64,000 bases of DNA from Mycoplasma struthionis. GTDB lineage: Bacteria > Bacillota_I > Bacilli_A > Mycoplasmatales > Metamycoplasmataceae. Position 1 is the first letter of the stretch. Every line of letters begins with the position of its first letter. Of this stretch, positions 36,635 to 48,624 are shown piece by piece. Location of the stretch: positions 124,001-188,000 of the forward strand of contig NZ_CP034044.1 of the NCBI RefSeq assembly GCF_003855455.1, given 5' to 3'. The position numbers and the translations under genes are program-made. The notes beneath the pieces were generated by a model. It had not been told where the DNA came from, did not search any database, and worked only from the letters and a program-made list of their open reading frames with translations.

Positions 36635-38439
36635 TATTTATCTCCTTTTTTAGATGTATCGGTTTTTAAAATAGCTAAAAATGCTTCTTGTGGAACTTCA
36701 ACTGTTCCTATTTGTTTCATTCTTTTCTTACCTGCTTTTTGTTTATTTAGAAGTTTTTGACGTCTTGTAACATCTCCTCCATAAAGTTTAGCAGTAACAT
36801 CTTTTCTATATGCCTTAATTGTTTCTCTTGCTATAATTTTACCACCAATTGCGGCTTGAACTGGAATTTCAAAGTTTTGTCTTGGAACAACTTCTTTTAA
36901 TTTCTCAGTTAACTCACGACTTTTTGAATAAGCTGAGTCTCTGTGAACTATCATAGCTAGAGCATCAATTTTTTCACCATTTAGCATAATATCGACTTTT
37001 ACTAAATCACTTTCTCTTAAGCCAATATATTCATAATCAAATGAAGCATAACCTCTTGAATAACTTTTCATTAAATCAAAAAAGTCAAAAATTATTTCAT
37101 TTAATGGAAGTTCATAAACTAATTTTCTTCTTGTTTTATCTAGATATTCAATGTCTATATATTTTCCTCTTTTATTTTGACATAGTTCCATAATTGAACC
37201 TAAATATTCTTCAACTAACATAATATTAGCCTTGATATAAGGTTCTTCTATTTTTTTAATTAAAGTTCTATCAGGAAATAAAGATGGGTTTGTAATAGAC
37301 ATTGACTCATTATTTGTTAAAGTAACAACGAATTCTACAGAAGGTGCAGTTGCAATAATGTCTAATTTAAATTCTCTTTCTAATCTTTCTTGTAATATGT
37401 CCATGTGAAGTAAACCAAGAAAACCAATTCTAAAGCCAAAACCTAGTGCTTTTGAGGTTTCTGGTTCTCAAACTATTGAAGAATCTGAAAGAGAAATTTT
37501 TTCTAAAGCATCTTTTAAATCATTATAATCTCTAGTATCAACTGGATAAAATCCTGTATAAACTACTGGTTTTAGTTTTTTATATCCAGGAAGTGGTTGA
37601 GATACTTTATTATTAGCTAAAGTTATAGTATCTCCAACATGAACATCATGTACATCTCTAATAGATGCTGCAATTCAACCAACTTCGCCAGCCTCTAATG
37701 ATTCTTTTTTAGTTTCAGAAGGATTTTTAATTCCTAGTTCAGTGACTAAATATTTTTTTTGCGATTGCATAAAATATATTTCGTCGCCGACACTTACTTT
37801 ACCATTAAAAAGCCTAGTGTAAATTACAACTCCTCTATAATTATCAAAATAACTATCAAATATCAAAGCTTCTAATGGTTTATTTATATCAGCTTCTTTT
37901 GGAGCTGGTATTCTTGAAATAATTGCTTCAATGACTTGATCTATATTTAAACCTGTTTTTGCAGATATACAAATACTATTTGAAGCATCTATTCCAATAA
38001 TATCTTCAATTTCTTGTTTAACTCTTTCAACATCAGCACTTATTAAATCGATTTTATTGATAATGGGAATTATCTCTAAATTGTTTTCAATAGCTAAATA
38101 AACATTTGCTAGTGTTTGAGCTTGAATTCCTTGAGTTGCATCTACTAATAATAAAGCACCTTCACAAGCTGCTAAACTTCGACTGACTTCATAAGTAAAA
38201 TCGACATGTCCTGGTGTATCTATTAAATGAAAAACATAATCTTTATATTTAATTTGAACAGCATTTAATTTGATTGTTATCCCTCTTTCTTGTTCAAGTT
38301 CCATTGAATCAAGAATTTGGGCTTTAGCTTCTCTAGCTGATACAGTATTTGTGAATTCTAAAATACGGTCTGCTAAAGTGCTCTTACCGTGATCAATATG
38401 GGCTATAATTGCAAAATTTCTTATTTTTGGATTAGTCAT
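36634..38439 (-). CDS. lepA: Elongation factor 4 (LepA), ribosomal back-translocase GTPase
   Basis: 601 residues, standard length. GTPase motifs: [26 protein letters not shown]. The EF4-specific C-terminal region includes [26 protein letters not shown] and [13 protein letters not shown]. It heads a three-gene operon with one-base TAATG overlaps. The start codon lacks a good RBS; TAAAAT lies about 10 nt upstream, so it may be leaderless. Confidence 0.95.
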
Positions 38440-38491
38440 ATTATTATTTATTTTACTCTAAAATTAAGTATTTTTTATATTCTTGAATATC

Positions 38492-40362
38492 TTATGCATC
38501 TTCATCAAATGATGAGTTATATAGTTTTGCATAAAATTGATTTAATTTTAATAATTCGGCGTGAGTTCCACGTTCGATTATTTCACCATCTTTAATAACT
38601 AAGATTTGATCAGCATTAACTATTGTTGAAAGTCTATGAGCTATAACAAAACTTGTTTTGCCTTTCATTAATTCAAGCATAGCAGCTTGAATTAATTTTT
38701 CAGTTCTAGTATCAACATTTGAAGTTGCTTCATCTAAAATCAAAATGTTTTTATTAGCTATTATTGCTCTTGTAATAGCTAACAATTGTCTTTCACCTTG
38801 TGAGAAGTTTTCACCACCTTCTTCAACTATTTCATTATATCCATTTTGTAGTTGTTGAATAAAATCATCAGCGCTTGAAATTCTTGCTGCTTTTTGAATT
38901 TCTTCATCAGTCGCATTTGGATTTGCATAACGTAAGTTTTCTAAAATAGTTGTTTTAAATAAAAATGTATCTTGTAAAACTATTGAAATATGGTTTCTTC
39001 AAGATTTTTCATTTATTTCAGTAGATGAGTGATTATCTATTAATACTTGACCTTTGTTTGGTAAATAGAATTTTGATAATAAATTAATGATTGTAGTTTT
39101 ACCTGCTCCAGTAGGGCCTACTATTGCAAATACTTGACCTTTGTTTGCTTTAAAGTTAGCATTTTTAAGTTGTAATGTATCAGATGATTTATTATATGAA
39201 AAGTCAACGTTTTTAAATTCAACTTCTCCTGAAACACTATCTATTGTTTTTAATAAATCTTCATTTACTTCAGGTTTTAAATTAATTAATCTAATAACTC
39301 TTGAAGCTGAAACTGATGCTATTTGCATTGCATTAATGTTTTCAAAAGTTCTAATAATTTGGTTTGACATAATTCTTACATAAATAATAAATGAGATTAT
39401 GATACCAGCTTGGAATTTTTTACCTGAACCTGTTCCAATATTATTAAATGCGAATACAAAGGCAAATGCTACTGTTAATAGTTGTAAAATGTTTGAAATT
39501 GCATTTCCGTAAGGATAAATTAAACCTGAATATAGATTACCTTTAAATGATGATTTAAATAATTTTTGATTTTTAATTTCAAATTCTTTATTAATAACTT
39601 CTTGTCTTTGATATGAATTAATTAAATGGTGAGCTGACAGGTTTTCTTCAATAAAACCATTTAATGTAGCAATTCTTTTTTGTGTTTTAGCAAATTGTGG
39701 AGTTGCTTTTTTCATTAAAAAGTAAGCTACTATTAATGAACCAAAGAAAAATGAAATTGTAATGATTGTTAAATAACTTGAATAATAAAGCATAAATGCT
39801 AAAGAAGTTAATGTTGTAGCAACTGATGAAATAATTGCGTTTAAACTTCCATTTAGTCCACTTGTAATGTTTTCAATATCATTTGATAATATAGACATTA
39901 ATTCACCATTGTTAATTGAATCAAAAAATGATATTGGCATTTTCATTATTGCTTTATATGCATCAAGCCGCATTATTTTGGCTGTTAGCATAGCCGATTT
40001 AATTGTTAGTTGGGTTGAAATATATGAAAATAGTAATTGAAGTAAGTATAAAAAGATAATTAAACCAAAAAAGCCCCCAAATTTTAACATATCAAAATTA
40101 TTGTTTAAAAAGTCTTTTGTTAAAAATGTGTCTGTAAAATATCCTAAACCAAATACCCCAGCGGTTAATGAAAATGAAGCTAGGAATGTTGTTACTATTA
40201 TTCAAAAAACAGTTCCTTTTTTGGCATTTAAATATTTAATTAATTGATGAAAACTTTCTTTTTTAACTTGTCTTTCTTTTTTCTATAAGCCTTTTTTTCG
40301 GCTTTAGACATGTTTTTATATTTAATTTCTGTTTTAAGAGGGTCTATATAATTGTTACTCAT
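38492..40362 (-). pseudogene. ABC exporter subunit B, frameshift near the start
   Basis: A half-size ABC exporter of about 623 residues if the frame is restored: six membrane helices, then a nucleotide-binding domain with VGPTGAGKTT, signature [22 protein letters not shown] and an H-loop (FVIAHRLST). The ATG at 40362 overlaps the stop of subunit A (ATGAGTAA), with RBS GGAGGAG. After 39 codons this frame ends at TAA. The -1 frame, entered at a T6 run (40259-40264), encodes the expected first helix region. On the coding strand the site reads TTA AAA AAG, a perfect A AAA AAG slippery heptamer. A lost A, a base-calling error or genuine -1 frameshifting are all possible. Confidence 0.75.
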
Positions 40363-42178
40363 TTTCTCCTCCTAATTGACTTAAGGCTATTTCTTTATAT
40401 AATTTATTGCTCTTCATTAATTGTTCATGTGTACCTTGACCAATAATTCTTCCATGTTCTAAAACCAAAATGTTATCGGCATCAATAATTGAAGATATTT
40501 TTTGAGCAATTATAATAGTTGCTAAAGGTGAGTTTGCAAATTTTTCTTTTATATTATGTCTAACTAAAGCTTCAGTTTTAGCATCTAAAGCAGAAGTCGA
40601 GTCATCTAAAATTAAAATTTTTGGATTTCTAATTAAACCTTGAGCAATTGAAAGTCTTTGTTTTTGACCACCTGATAGATTGTTTGCTTTTTGTTCTAGT
40701 CTGTGTTCAAATTTGTTTTTAAATCTATTAATATATTCAAAAGCACATGAAGCTTTAGCTGCGTCAATAATATCTTGCTCACTAGCTTCTGGATTTGCTA
40801 ATAATAAATTAGATTTAATTGTTCCACTTAATAAAGCAGGTTTTTGATAAACATGAGAAATAGCATTTCTTAATGAAAGTGTATCAATTTCAGTTATGTT
40901 ATTTCCGTCGATCTTTATAAAACCATGACTTGTTTTAAAATCTAAGCTTGCTAATTTTGCAATTGTTGATTTTCCTGAACCTGTTGGACCTATAATTCCT
41001 AAAGTTTGTCCTGGTTTTAAAGTAAATGAAATGTCTTCTAAAACATTTCTTTCTGAACTTTCATGATATCTAAAAGTAACATGATCAAATTCTAAAACAC
41101 CATTTGTAATTTTTTTATCTGATTTAATAAATTCAATATCACCTTTTTTATCTAAAATTTCTGAAATTCTTTTAGTTGAAACATAAGCTCTAGCCATAGT
41201 AAAGGCAACAAATGAAGACATGACAACACCAATTGTTATAAACATTACATAGTTAGTAAATGTTGTTCCATTTGAAATTGCTTTTTGAAATAATATTGTG
41301 TCATTTATATTTCTTGAAGTTAAACCAACTACAAAGAAAATAGAAATTGAAGATATATTAGTTATTAAATTAATAAAGTTAAATGTTAAGTTAAATGAGA
41401 ATCAAGATTTTTTAGCAACATTATGTCAATTATTATTTGCATTGTCAAATTTCTTTAATTGAATTTCTTCTAAGTTATATGATTTTATAACTTTAGAACC
41501 CATAACGTTTTCTCTTGATTGATTATTTATTTCATCATATGCTTTTTGTTCTTTTTTAAATAAAGGTCCTATTATAATACCTGAAATCATCATTGTTGCT
41601 GATAATAATGGAATCATAACAGAAAATACTAATGATAAATTAAGGTCGGTTAATAAACCAAATATTAAACCTAATGCTAAATATGAAGGACCTATTATCA
41701 TAGTTCTAATAAATGATGCAATACCAACTTGAATTCTTGAAATATCAATTGTAAAGCATGTAATTATTCTCGCATGTGTAAAAGTATCTATGTCTTTTTG
41801 AGATAAAGTACCTAAATGTCTTCATAATCTGTTTCTTACATCTTTTGCTCCTGCATTTGAAATATAAGATGAAAAATATGAAGATATAAAACCAGCTATT
41901 GTTCCAATTAATAAAAAGCTTATAAAATAAATAAGAATTTTAATTATTGCATCATTAGCATTTTTAAATACTAAATCTATTCTTAAAATTGTTATTACTC
42001 TTTGAGTATTAGCAAATGCTGCATAATTTGGTTGAGTTTTTTCGACAATTAAACCAACAAGTTGACCAATAAAGTTTGGAACAACTAAAAAAGCAGCGAC
42101 TTGTAAAACTGTAAAAACAACAGCAATAGCAGTTAATCACTTGAATTTTGCTGATAAATATTTAAATATTCTAAACAC
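40355..42178 (-). CDS. ABC exporter subunit A (ATP-binding/permease)
   Basis: 607 residues: six membrane helices, then a nucleotide-binding domain with GPTGSGKST (Walker A), LSGGQKQRLSIAQ (signature) and ILDDSTSALD (Walker B). The Walker B region has Asp instead of the usual catalytic Glu (DDS for DEA or DET) and the H-loop reads IIIAQKIS (Gln for His), so this may be the degenerate site of a heterodimer with subunit B. GTG start at 42178 with RBS AAAGGAG. The substrate is unknown; heterodimeric exporters of this kind carry drugs, lipids or peptides. Confidence 0.88.
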
Positions 42179-42220
42179 TTTTTCTCCTTTCTAAATTTTC
42201 ATTATATAAAACAAAAAGTC

Positions 42221-43405
42221 TTATTTAAGACCTTTTGCTTGAGTGGCAATGTAAAGTTCTTCTTCTGCTCTAATAACAAAAACTTTAGTTGCACTGTCAT
42301 CAGTGCTTATTTGTTTATAATCTCCAAAGTTACGGTTAGCGTTTGCTTTTTCGTCAATTTTAATATCTAGTAATTTAATTTGTTTTAAAACTTCTGCTCT
42401 TACATAGTCATCGTTTTCACCAACGCCAGCAGTGAAAACTAAAGCATCAACATGACCTAAACGGTTAATGTAAGTTATTAAATAATCAACAATTCTTCTT
42501 ATATATAAATCTAATGCAAATTTAGCTTGTTCATTTTCTTTAACAACTTCATGAATATCTCTTATATCTGAAGATAGTAAACTAACTCCTAATAATCCAG
42601 ATTTTTCATTCAACATTTTCATAACTTCTTCAATAGTCATGTTTTTGTTTTTCATTATATAAGCAATTATTGAAGGATCAATATCTCCTGATCTTGTTCC
42701 CATCATAATTCCAGCTAATGGAGTAAAGCCCATTGATGTATCAATTGATTGACTATTTTCAATAGCACATAAACTTGCACCATTTCCAATATGTAAACTT
42801 ACTATATTAATTCCTTTTTTATTTAATATTTCTTCAGCTTTTAAAGTTACATAGTGATGATTTAAACCATGAAAACCATATTTTCTAATGTTTAATTCTT
42901 TAGTTATTTCATAATTAATAGGATATGTATAAGCTACTTTTGGTAATGTTTTGTGAAAAGCTGTATCAAAATGCATTGACATTTTAGCATGTGGAAGCAT
43001 TTCTCTAAATGCTAAAATCGCTTCTAAAGCACCTGGGTTATGAACTGGTGCTAAATCTAAAACTGATCTTAGATTTTCAATTGTTTCATCTGTAACAATT
43101 GTAGTGTCTTGCATTTTAACACCACCATTAACAACTCTAAACGCTACTTGGTCTATTTCTTTAAAATCTGAAATAATATTTTTTTCTTTTCATAAGTTTA
43201 CTAATTGTTTAACGGTTTCTAAAAAAGAAGGTAATTCTAATTCAACTGAATATTTTTCAGCTTTATAATATAAATTTAATCTTCCTTTTCCATTAGCTAC
43301 TTTAATTCTTTCTGCTAACCCTTTAGCTTCAACTTCAAATGAAGCTGAAAACAGTGTTCATTTAATTGAGCTTGAACCTGCATTAATTACTAAGATTTTT
43401 GACAT
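42221..43405 (-). CDS. ackA: Acetate kinase
   Basis: Makes ATP from acetyl phosphate in the pyruvate/acetate pathway. 394 residues. Family motifs: VINAGSSSIKW (phosphate 1), MHFDTAFH, YGFHGLNHHYV, LHIGNGAS, TPLAGIMMGTRSGDIDPS and FTAGVGEN. RBS AAGGAG before ATG 43405, and TATAAT at 43441-43436. No pta is adjacent. It is divergent from the Nudix gene. Confidence 0.95.
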
Positions 43406-43532
43406 CTCCACTCCTTATTGTTTTTTAATATTTTTATTATATCATAATTACACTTTTAAATCTATTTTACTAATATTAAAAAAATTAATAAAAAAGATTA
43501 AAATATTAAAGGTTTAAAAGTGAGGATATATT

Positions 43533-44060
43533 ATGACATCAAAAAAATACATAACTTTGCATAAAACTGAACAAGGTTTAGTTTATGCACAAAGAGCAGG
43601 AAAAAATTCTATAGCTGCGCTTTGCTATAGAATTAATGAAAATAATGAAAAAGAGTTTTTAATTCACTATCAAATATTAATAGGTATAAAAGAAAATCAA
43701 AATTGAAATGATCAATTTCCATGCCCTATAACTGGAAGTTTAGATCATGAAAATGAAGATACAGTAGACACTGCTATTAGAGAAGTAGCTGAAGAAGGTG
43801 GTTTTATTGTTAATAAAAATAATTTAAAAATATCTTCTTCATATTTTTCAAGTACACAATTAAATGAAATTGTTTATTGTTATATTTTTGATGTAACTAA
43901 TTTAAAAGAAAATATTCCAAGCACTGATGGTTCATTTTATGAACAACTTTCATATAATAAATGATTAAAAGAAGCTGAATTAATAGAACTATTAAAAAAT
44001 GGTCCACACCTTGCTTCTTTAAGCTTTTGTTATAACTTAACAAAAGAAATAAAAAACTAA
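43533..44060 (+). CDS. Nudix hydrolase
   Basis: 175 residues. A Nudix box GSLDHENEDTVDTAIREVAEEGGF-like segment has the REVAEEGGF core and the upstream Glu 8 positions before the Arg. The spacing to the first Gly is one residue longer than the consensus. The substrate is unknown (nucleoside diphosphate linked to X). RBS AGGAT; two TGA Trp codons. It is divergent from ackA. Confidence 0.8.
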
Positions 44061-44088
44061 AAAAATCCTTAATTTAAGAATAAAAATT

Positions 44089-44137
44089 GCTTTTTTCAAT
44101 CTTTCGGCAATGAAAAAAGCCATTTTTTTTTTTTTTT
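44089..44137 (+). terminator. Nudix gene terminator ending in T15
   Basis: GCTTTTTTCA/TGAAAAAAGC stem followed, after GCCA-type bases, by 15 consecutive T (44123-44137). The T tract ends 38 nt before the next start codon and so also lies in that gene's promoter region. Confidence 0.7.
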
Positions 44138-44175
44138 GTAAACTAAAAAATTATTAAAAAATAAGGATTGAGAAA

Positions 44176-45192
44176 ATGACAAAAACATCAAAATTGCTAA
44201 TAACAGTAGGGACAGTTGCACCTTTAGCAATAACAACTGCTTTAGTTGCATTGCCTTTAAAAGAACATAAGAATAACCAAAGGCAACTAAGATTAGAAAA
44301 AGAAAAAAATCATAGATTAAGAGAAATGTTAGCAGCTGATGCACCTGCTGTATCTAATAATAATTCTGATTTATCTGATAGCACAAGCTTCAATTTAAAT
44401 GATTTATCAAAAGAAGATTTAGAGAAATTAAAAGGACCTAAAGGAGATAGAGGCCCGGCCGGAGCACCTGGTGCCCAAGGGCCTGCGGGTAGAGATGGAG
44501 CCCAAGGACAAAGAGGACCGGCTGGAGCAACAGGACCTCAAGGGCCAAGAGGACCACAAGGAGACAGAGGACCTGCAGGTGCTCCCGGGCCTGCAGGAAG
44601 AGATGGTGCAGCCGGTCCTGCTGGTGCAAGAGGTGAAAGAGGAGACACTGGACCAGTGGGTCCTATGGGTCCTGCTGGAGCTGTTGGACCAAAAGGTCCT
44701 AAAGGCGATACTGGACCTAAAGGTGAACGTGGAGACGTGGGACCTGCTGGACCAATGGGCCCGGCAGGAAAAAGTTTCAAAAGAACAGATTTATTTGTCG
44801 CAAACCGTATTAGTGATAAAAATTTGAGAAACGTGATTTTAAGAGGGCATAAGGCACCATTTACTTCTACTATTAACTATGGTGATCTTGTTTATATGGA
44901 TCTAAAACTTATTTGGTTAGTAAGTGGTACATATTATGAAGTAAGATTGGTAACATTTTTAAATACTACAACCGATATGAATAGCGAATACAATATTCCA
45001 ATACAAGGATTAGAAAATGACCAAGTTAGAGCAAAAAGACCAGTCGATGGTTATATCACGTTAAAAATTGAGAATAATGGATTGACAATATCAAGCATTA
45101 TTCTAAATCAACCAAAGGTTGCTAGATCATATAGAGAACCAGACCCAAGCATCAACACTGCAAGCCTTAAAATTTTTAAATACACAGTATAA
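44176..45192 (+). CDS. Collagen-like surface protein with 38 Gly-X-Y triplets, membrane-anchored
   Basis: 338 residues. An N-terminal membrane segment (about 8-27, [19 protein letters not shown]) has no lipobox cysteine. A charged coiled-coil-like linker is followed by an uninterrupted run of 38 Gly-X-Y triplets ([12 protein letters not shown] to GPAGKS) and a C-terminal head of about 130 residues. Pro is frequent in X and Lys/Arg/Asp/Glu in salt-bridge pairs (KGD, RGD, RGE), as in stable bacterial collagens. It does not share the 5' block of the c genes. It uses TGG for Trp in the head. RBS AAGGA. A T15 tract lies upstream. Confidence 0.88.
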   Translation: MTKTSKLLITVGTVAPLAITTALVALPLKEHKNNQRQLRLEKEKNHRLREMLAADAPAVSNNNSDLSDSTSFNLNDLSKEDLEKLKGPKGDRGPAGAPGAQGPAGRDGAQGQRGPAGATGPQGPRGPQGDRGPAGAPGPAGRDGAAGPAGARGERGDTGPVGPMGPAGAVGPKGPKGDTGPKGERGDVGPAGPMGPAGKSFKRTDLFVANRISDKNLRNVILRGHKAPFTSTINYGDLVYMDLKLIWLVSGTYYEVRLVTFLNTTTDMNSEYNIPIQGLENDQVRAKRPVDGYITLKIENNGLTISSIILNQPKVARSYREPDPSINTASLKIFKYTV

Positions 45193-45200
45193 TTATTTTA

Positions 45201-45233
45201 AAAAACACAACATTCTAAAGTTGTGTTTTTTTA
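45201..45233. terminator. Terminator of the 44176 gene
   Basis: AAAAACACAAC/GTTGTGTTTTT stem with loop ATTCTAAA, T run downstream and A run upstream, so it could work in both directions. Confidence 0.8.
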
Positions 45234-45240
45234 TTAAATA

Positions 45241-45275
45241 AAAAAATTAAAGAAACACTTAAAAGTTTCTTTAAT
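45241..45275 (-). terminator. whiA terminator
   Basis: On the minus strand ATTAAAGAAAC/GTTTCTTTAAT is followed by a T run; it overlaps the end of the coding sequence. Confidence 0.75.
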
Positions 45276-46122
45276 TTTCGTGATTAAATTTTTGATAAAC
45301 CTTTTTAAGTTTAATTAAAGCATTGTTTAATGAAGATCTACTTTTATTAATATTTTTTGTTTTTAAAATACTGCTAAGTTCTTCTAAACTTGCATCTAAA
45401 TTATTAGCTTTGAGTTTAAAAAAAGCTAATTCGTTTTTACTAAATTCATTTTTTAATAAAGCTAAATTTTTTTCTAAAAATTGATAGGCATTAATAAACA
45501 GCACATTTGCATTTGCGATTCTTTTTTGATTATACATATCAAAGTTAGTTATTCTATTAATGTTATTATAATAATCTTTTCTTATCTTACTTTCTTCTAG
45601 TAAATAATAACTTTCAATAGTTTCAATTGCTTTTAAAAAATCACATATTTGTTCTATTTTTTTAATATAAATAAAATATCTATTAGATCTTTTTAATAAT
45701 TTAAAATCAAAGCCATAATGAGACAGTATTTCAATTGCAGCTTTAGCATTTTTTTCTAAGCTAAATTTCATTTCTAAATGATTTGAAGAACTCTTCAAAT
45801 CATTAATTGACCCGCTAACTAAAAAGATACCCCCAAAATAATCTCTTTCTTTTTTTAAATTTTCATTTTTAAAATTGTCTAAATTTATTTCTAAGACATT
45901 TTTTTTAACTTTTGAATATTCTAAATTAAATAAATCAAGCAAAATAGAAATAAAATCAAAGATTTCTTTATTTAATAAAGTAATTTTGATTTTATTATTT
46001 TCGTTTTGAAAAGAATCAAAAATACCGCTTAATAAATTAAGCATTTGTTTTTTGTTTAATTGTTTAGCCATTATTTCTTTTTTAATTTGTAAGCTAAACG
46101 ATAACTTTTCTTTGTTTTCCAT
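45271..46122 (-). CDS. whiA: WhiA family DNA-binding protein
   Basis: 283 residues. The LAGLIDADG-like N-terminal domain contains FSLQIKKEIM and RDYFGGIFLVSGSI. The C-terminal HTH domain has NINRITNFDMYNQKRIANAN and LKANNLDASLEELSSIL. In other bacteria WhiA affects cell division genes; in a mycoplasma it is likely a transcription regulator (inference). No RBS: TATAAT at 46134-46129 is 6 nt from the ATG, so the mRNA is probably leaderless. Confidence 0.9.
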   Translation of the reverse strand: MENKEKLSFSLQIKKEIMAKQLNKKQMLNLLSGIFDSFQNENNKIKITLLNKEIFDFISILLDLFNLEYSKVKKNVLEINLDNFKNENLKKERDYFGGIFLVSGSINDLKSSSNHLEMKFSLEKNAKAAIEILSHYGFDFKLLKRSNRYFIYIKKIEQICDFLKAIETIESYYLLEESKIRKDYYNNINRITNFDMYNQKRIANANVLFINAYQFLEKNLALLKNEFSKNELAFFKLKANNLDASLEELSSILKTKNINKSRSSLNNALIKLKKVYQKFNHEN

Positions 46123-46134
46123 TCTTTAATTATA
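46122..46134 (-). promoter_or_regulatory. Leaderless-type promoter of whiA
   Basis: TATAAT ends 6 nt before the ATG, the same geometry as at apt. Confidence 0.5.
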
Positions 46135-46141
46135 TAAAAAA

Positions 46142-46165
46142 TAAAAACTCATAGTTACGAGTTTT

Positions 46166-46168
<3 letters not shown>
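46142..46168 (-). terminator. serS terminator
   Basis: On the minus strand AAAACTC/GAGTTTT with an 8-nt loop and T-rich tail, overlapping the stop codon. Confidence 0.7.
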
Positions 46169-47431
<1,263 letters not shown>

Positions 47432-47543
47432 TTTAACTTCTCTTTTCTATTAATATTATTTTAATTGTTTTTTTAGTTTTTATCTTAAAAAACTTTTGAA
47501 TCTAAAAACTAAATTAAAAATATTAATTTATAATAATTATTAT

Positions 47544-48520
47544 ATGTATGATAAAGATGGAATAACTTTTTTTAACGAAGATTATTTAGAATGTCTTAAA
47601 AAAATAGAAAATGAAAGTGTTGACTTTATTTGCATTGATCCACCTTACGGAAAAATCAATGGAATGATTTTATCAGGGCAAAAGAAAAAAGTATCTTGAG
47701 ATACTAAAATAGATTGAAAACAAATGTTTTAGAATTTAATAGAATTATAAAAAAAGGTAAAACAATAGTTGTATTTGGACAACAACCTACTTATAGTGAA
47801 ATGATTTTATCAAATTTAAAAGATTTTAAATATGAACTAATTTGACAAAAAAATAATGCAGCTCAAGGTTTTCATGCTGACAAAATGCCTTTAATTTATA
47901 CTGAAAACATTGCGGTGTTTATTCACAACGAAAATAAAGAAAATAAAAGAACTTTTAACAACATTGCAAATGAAACAGAAATTAATAAAGAAGAACATTT
48001 TTGTCGTTGATATGCTCAACAACTTTTTAAATTTACAAATCTAAAGAGAAGAAAAATTCATGAAATAATGAAACATAGAAAATTAGAATTTTTCTTTTGT
48101 TTCACTTCAAAACATTTTGGTTTATTAAGCGAAAGTTTATATAATGATTTAATTGAAAAATTTGATATTAGAAAATTTGAACACTTTTTAGAATATAAAG
48201 AACTAAAGAAAAAATGAGATGAAGAAAAAAATATAACTAAAGGCATAAAACTAGATGCTTTTGAATATTCTAAGACTTTAAATAACATTTTAGTAGTTAA
48301 TAAAGAAACAAATTATTTTCATCCTACTCAAAAACCCGTTGAATTAATGAAAAAACTTATAAGTATGTATACAAATGAAAATGACATAGTTTTAGATTGT
48401 TTTTTAGGTGCTGGTTCAACTGCAATTGCTGCTAAACAATTAAAAAAAAGATTCATAGGTTCAGAACTTGATAAAGAATTTTATGAATTAGCTATAAAAA
48501 GAATTGAATTAGAAATCTAA
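47544..48520 (+). pseudogene. Site-specific DNA methyltransferase (beta class), frameshifted
   Basis: Catalytic motif DPPYG occurs near residue 36 and the AdoMet motif DCFLGAGST near the C-terminus, the order of beta-class N6-adenine or N4-cytosine enzymes. A target-recognition region lies between (HEIMKHRKLEFFF, WDEEKNITKG), with the conserved YFHPTQKPVELM. The first frame ends at TAG (47730-47732); the continuing frame EFNRIIKKGKTIVVFGQ requires one more T in the T4 run at 47727-47730. With it, the protein would have about 325 residues. No restriction gene is adjacent. TATAAT lies 9 nt before the ATG with no RBS. Confidence 0.78.
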
Positions 48521-48568
48521 AGATAATAGTAAAACTATTATTTTTTTTCAACTTTTTTAAAAAATTTA

Positions 48569-48613
48569 TTGACACAAATTTTAGTAATTCAAAACCTTAA
48601 AATATGTTAAAAT
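48569..48613 (+). promoter_or_regulatory. Promoter of recD2
   Basis: TTGACA (48569-48574) and TAAAAT (48608-48613). The spacing is long, so the pair is uncertain. The -10 box ends 11 nt before the ATG and there is no RBS. Confidence 0.35.
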
Positions 48614-48624
48614 ATATTTTAATT

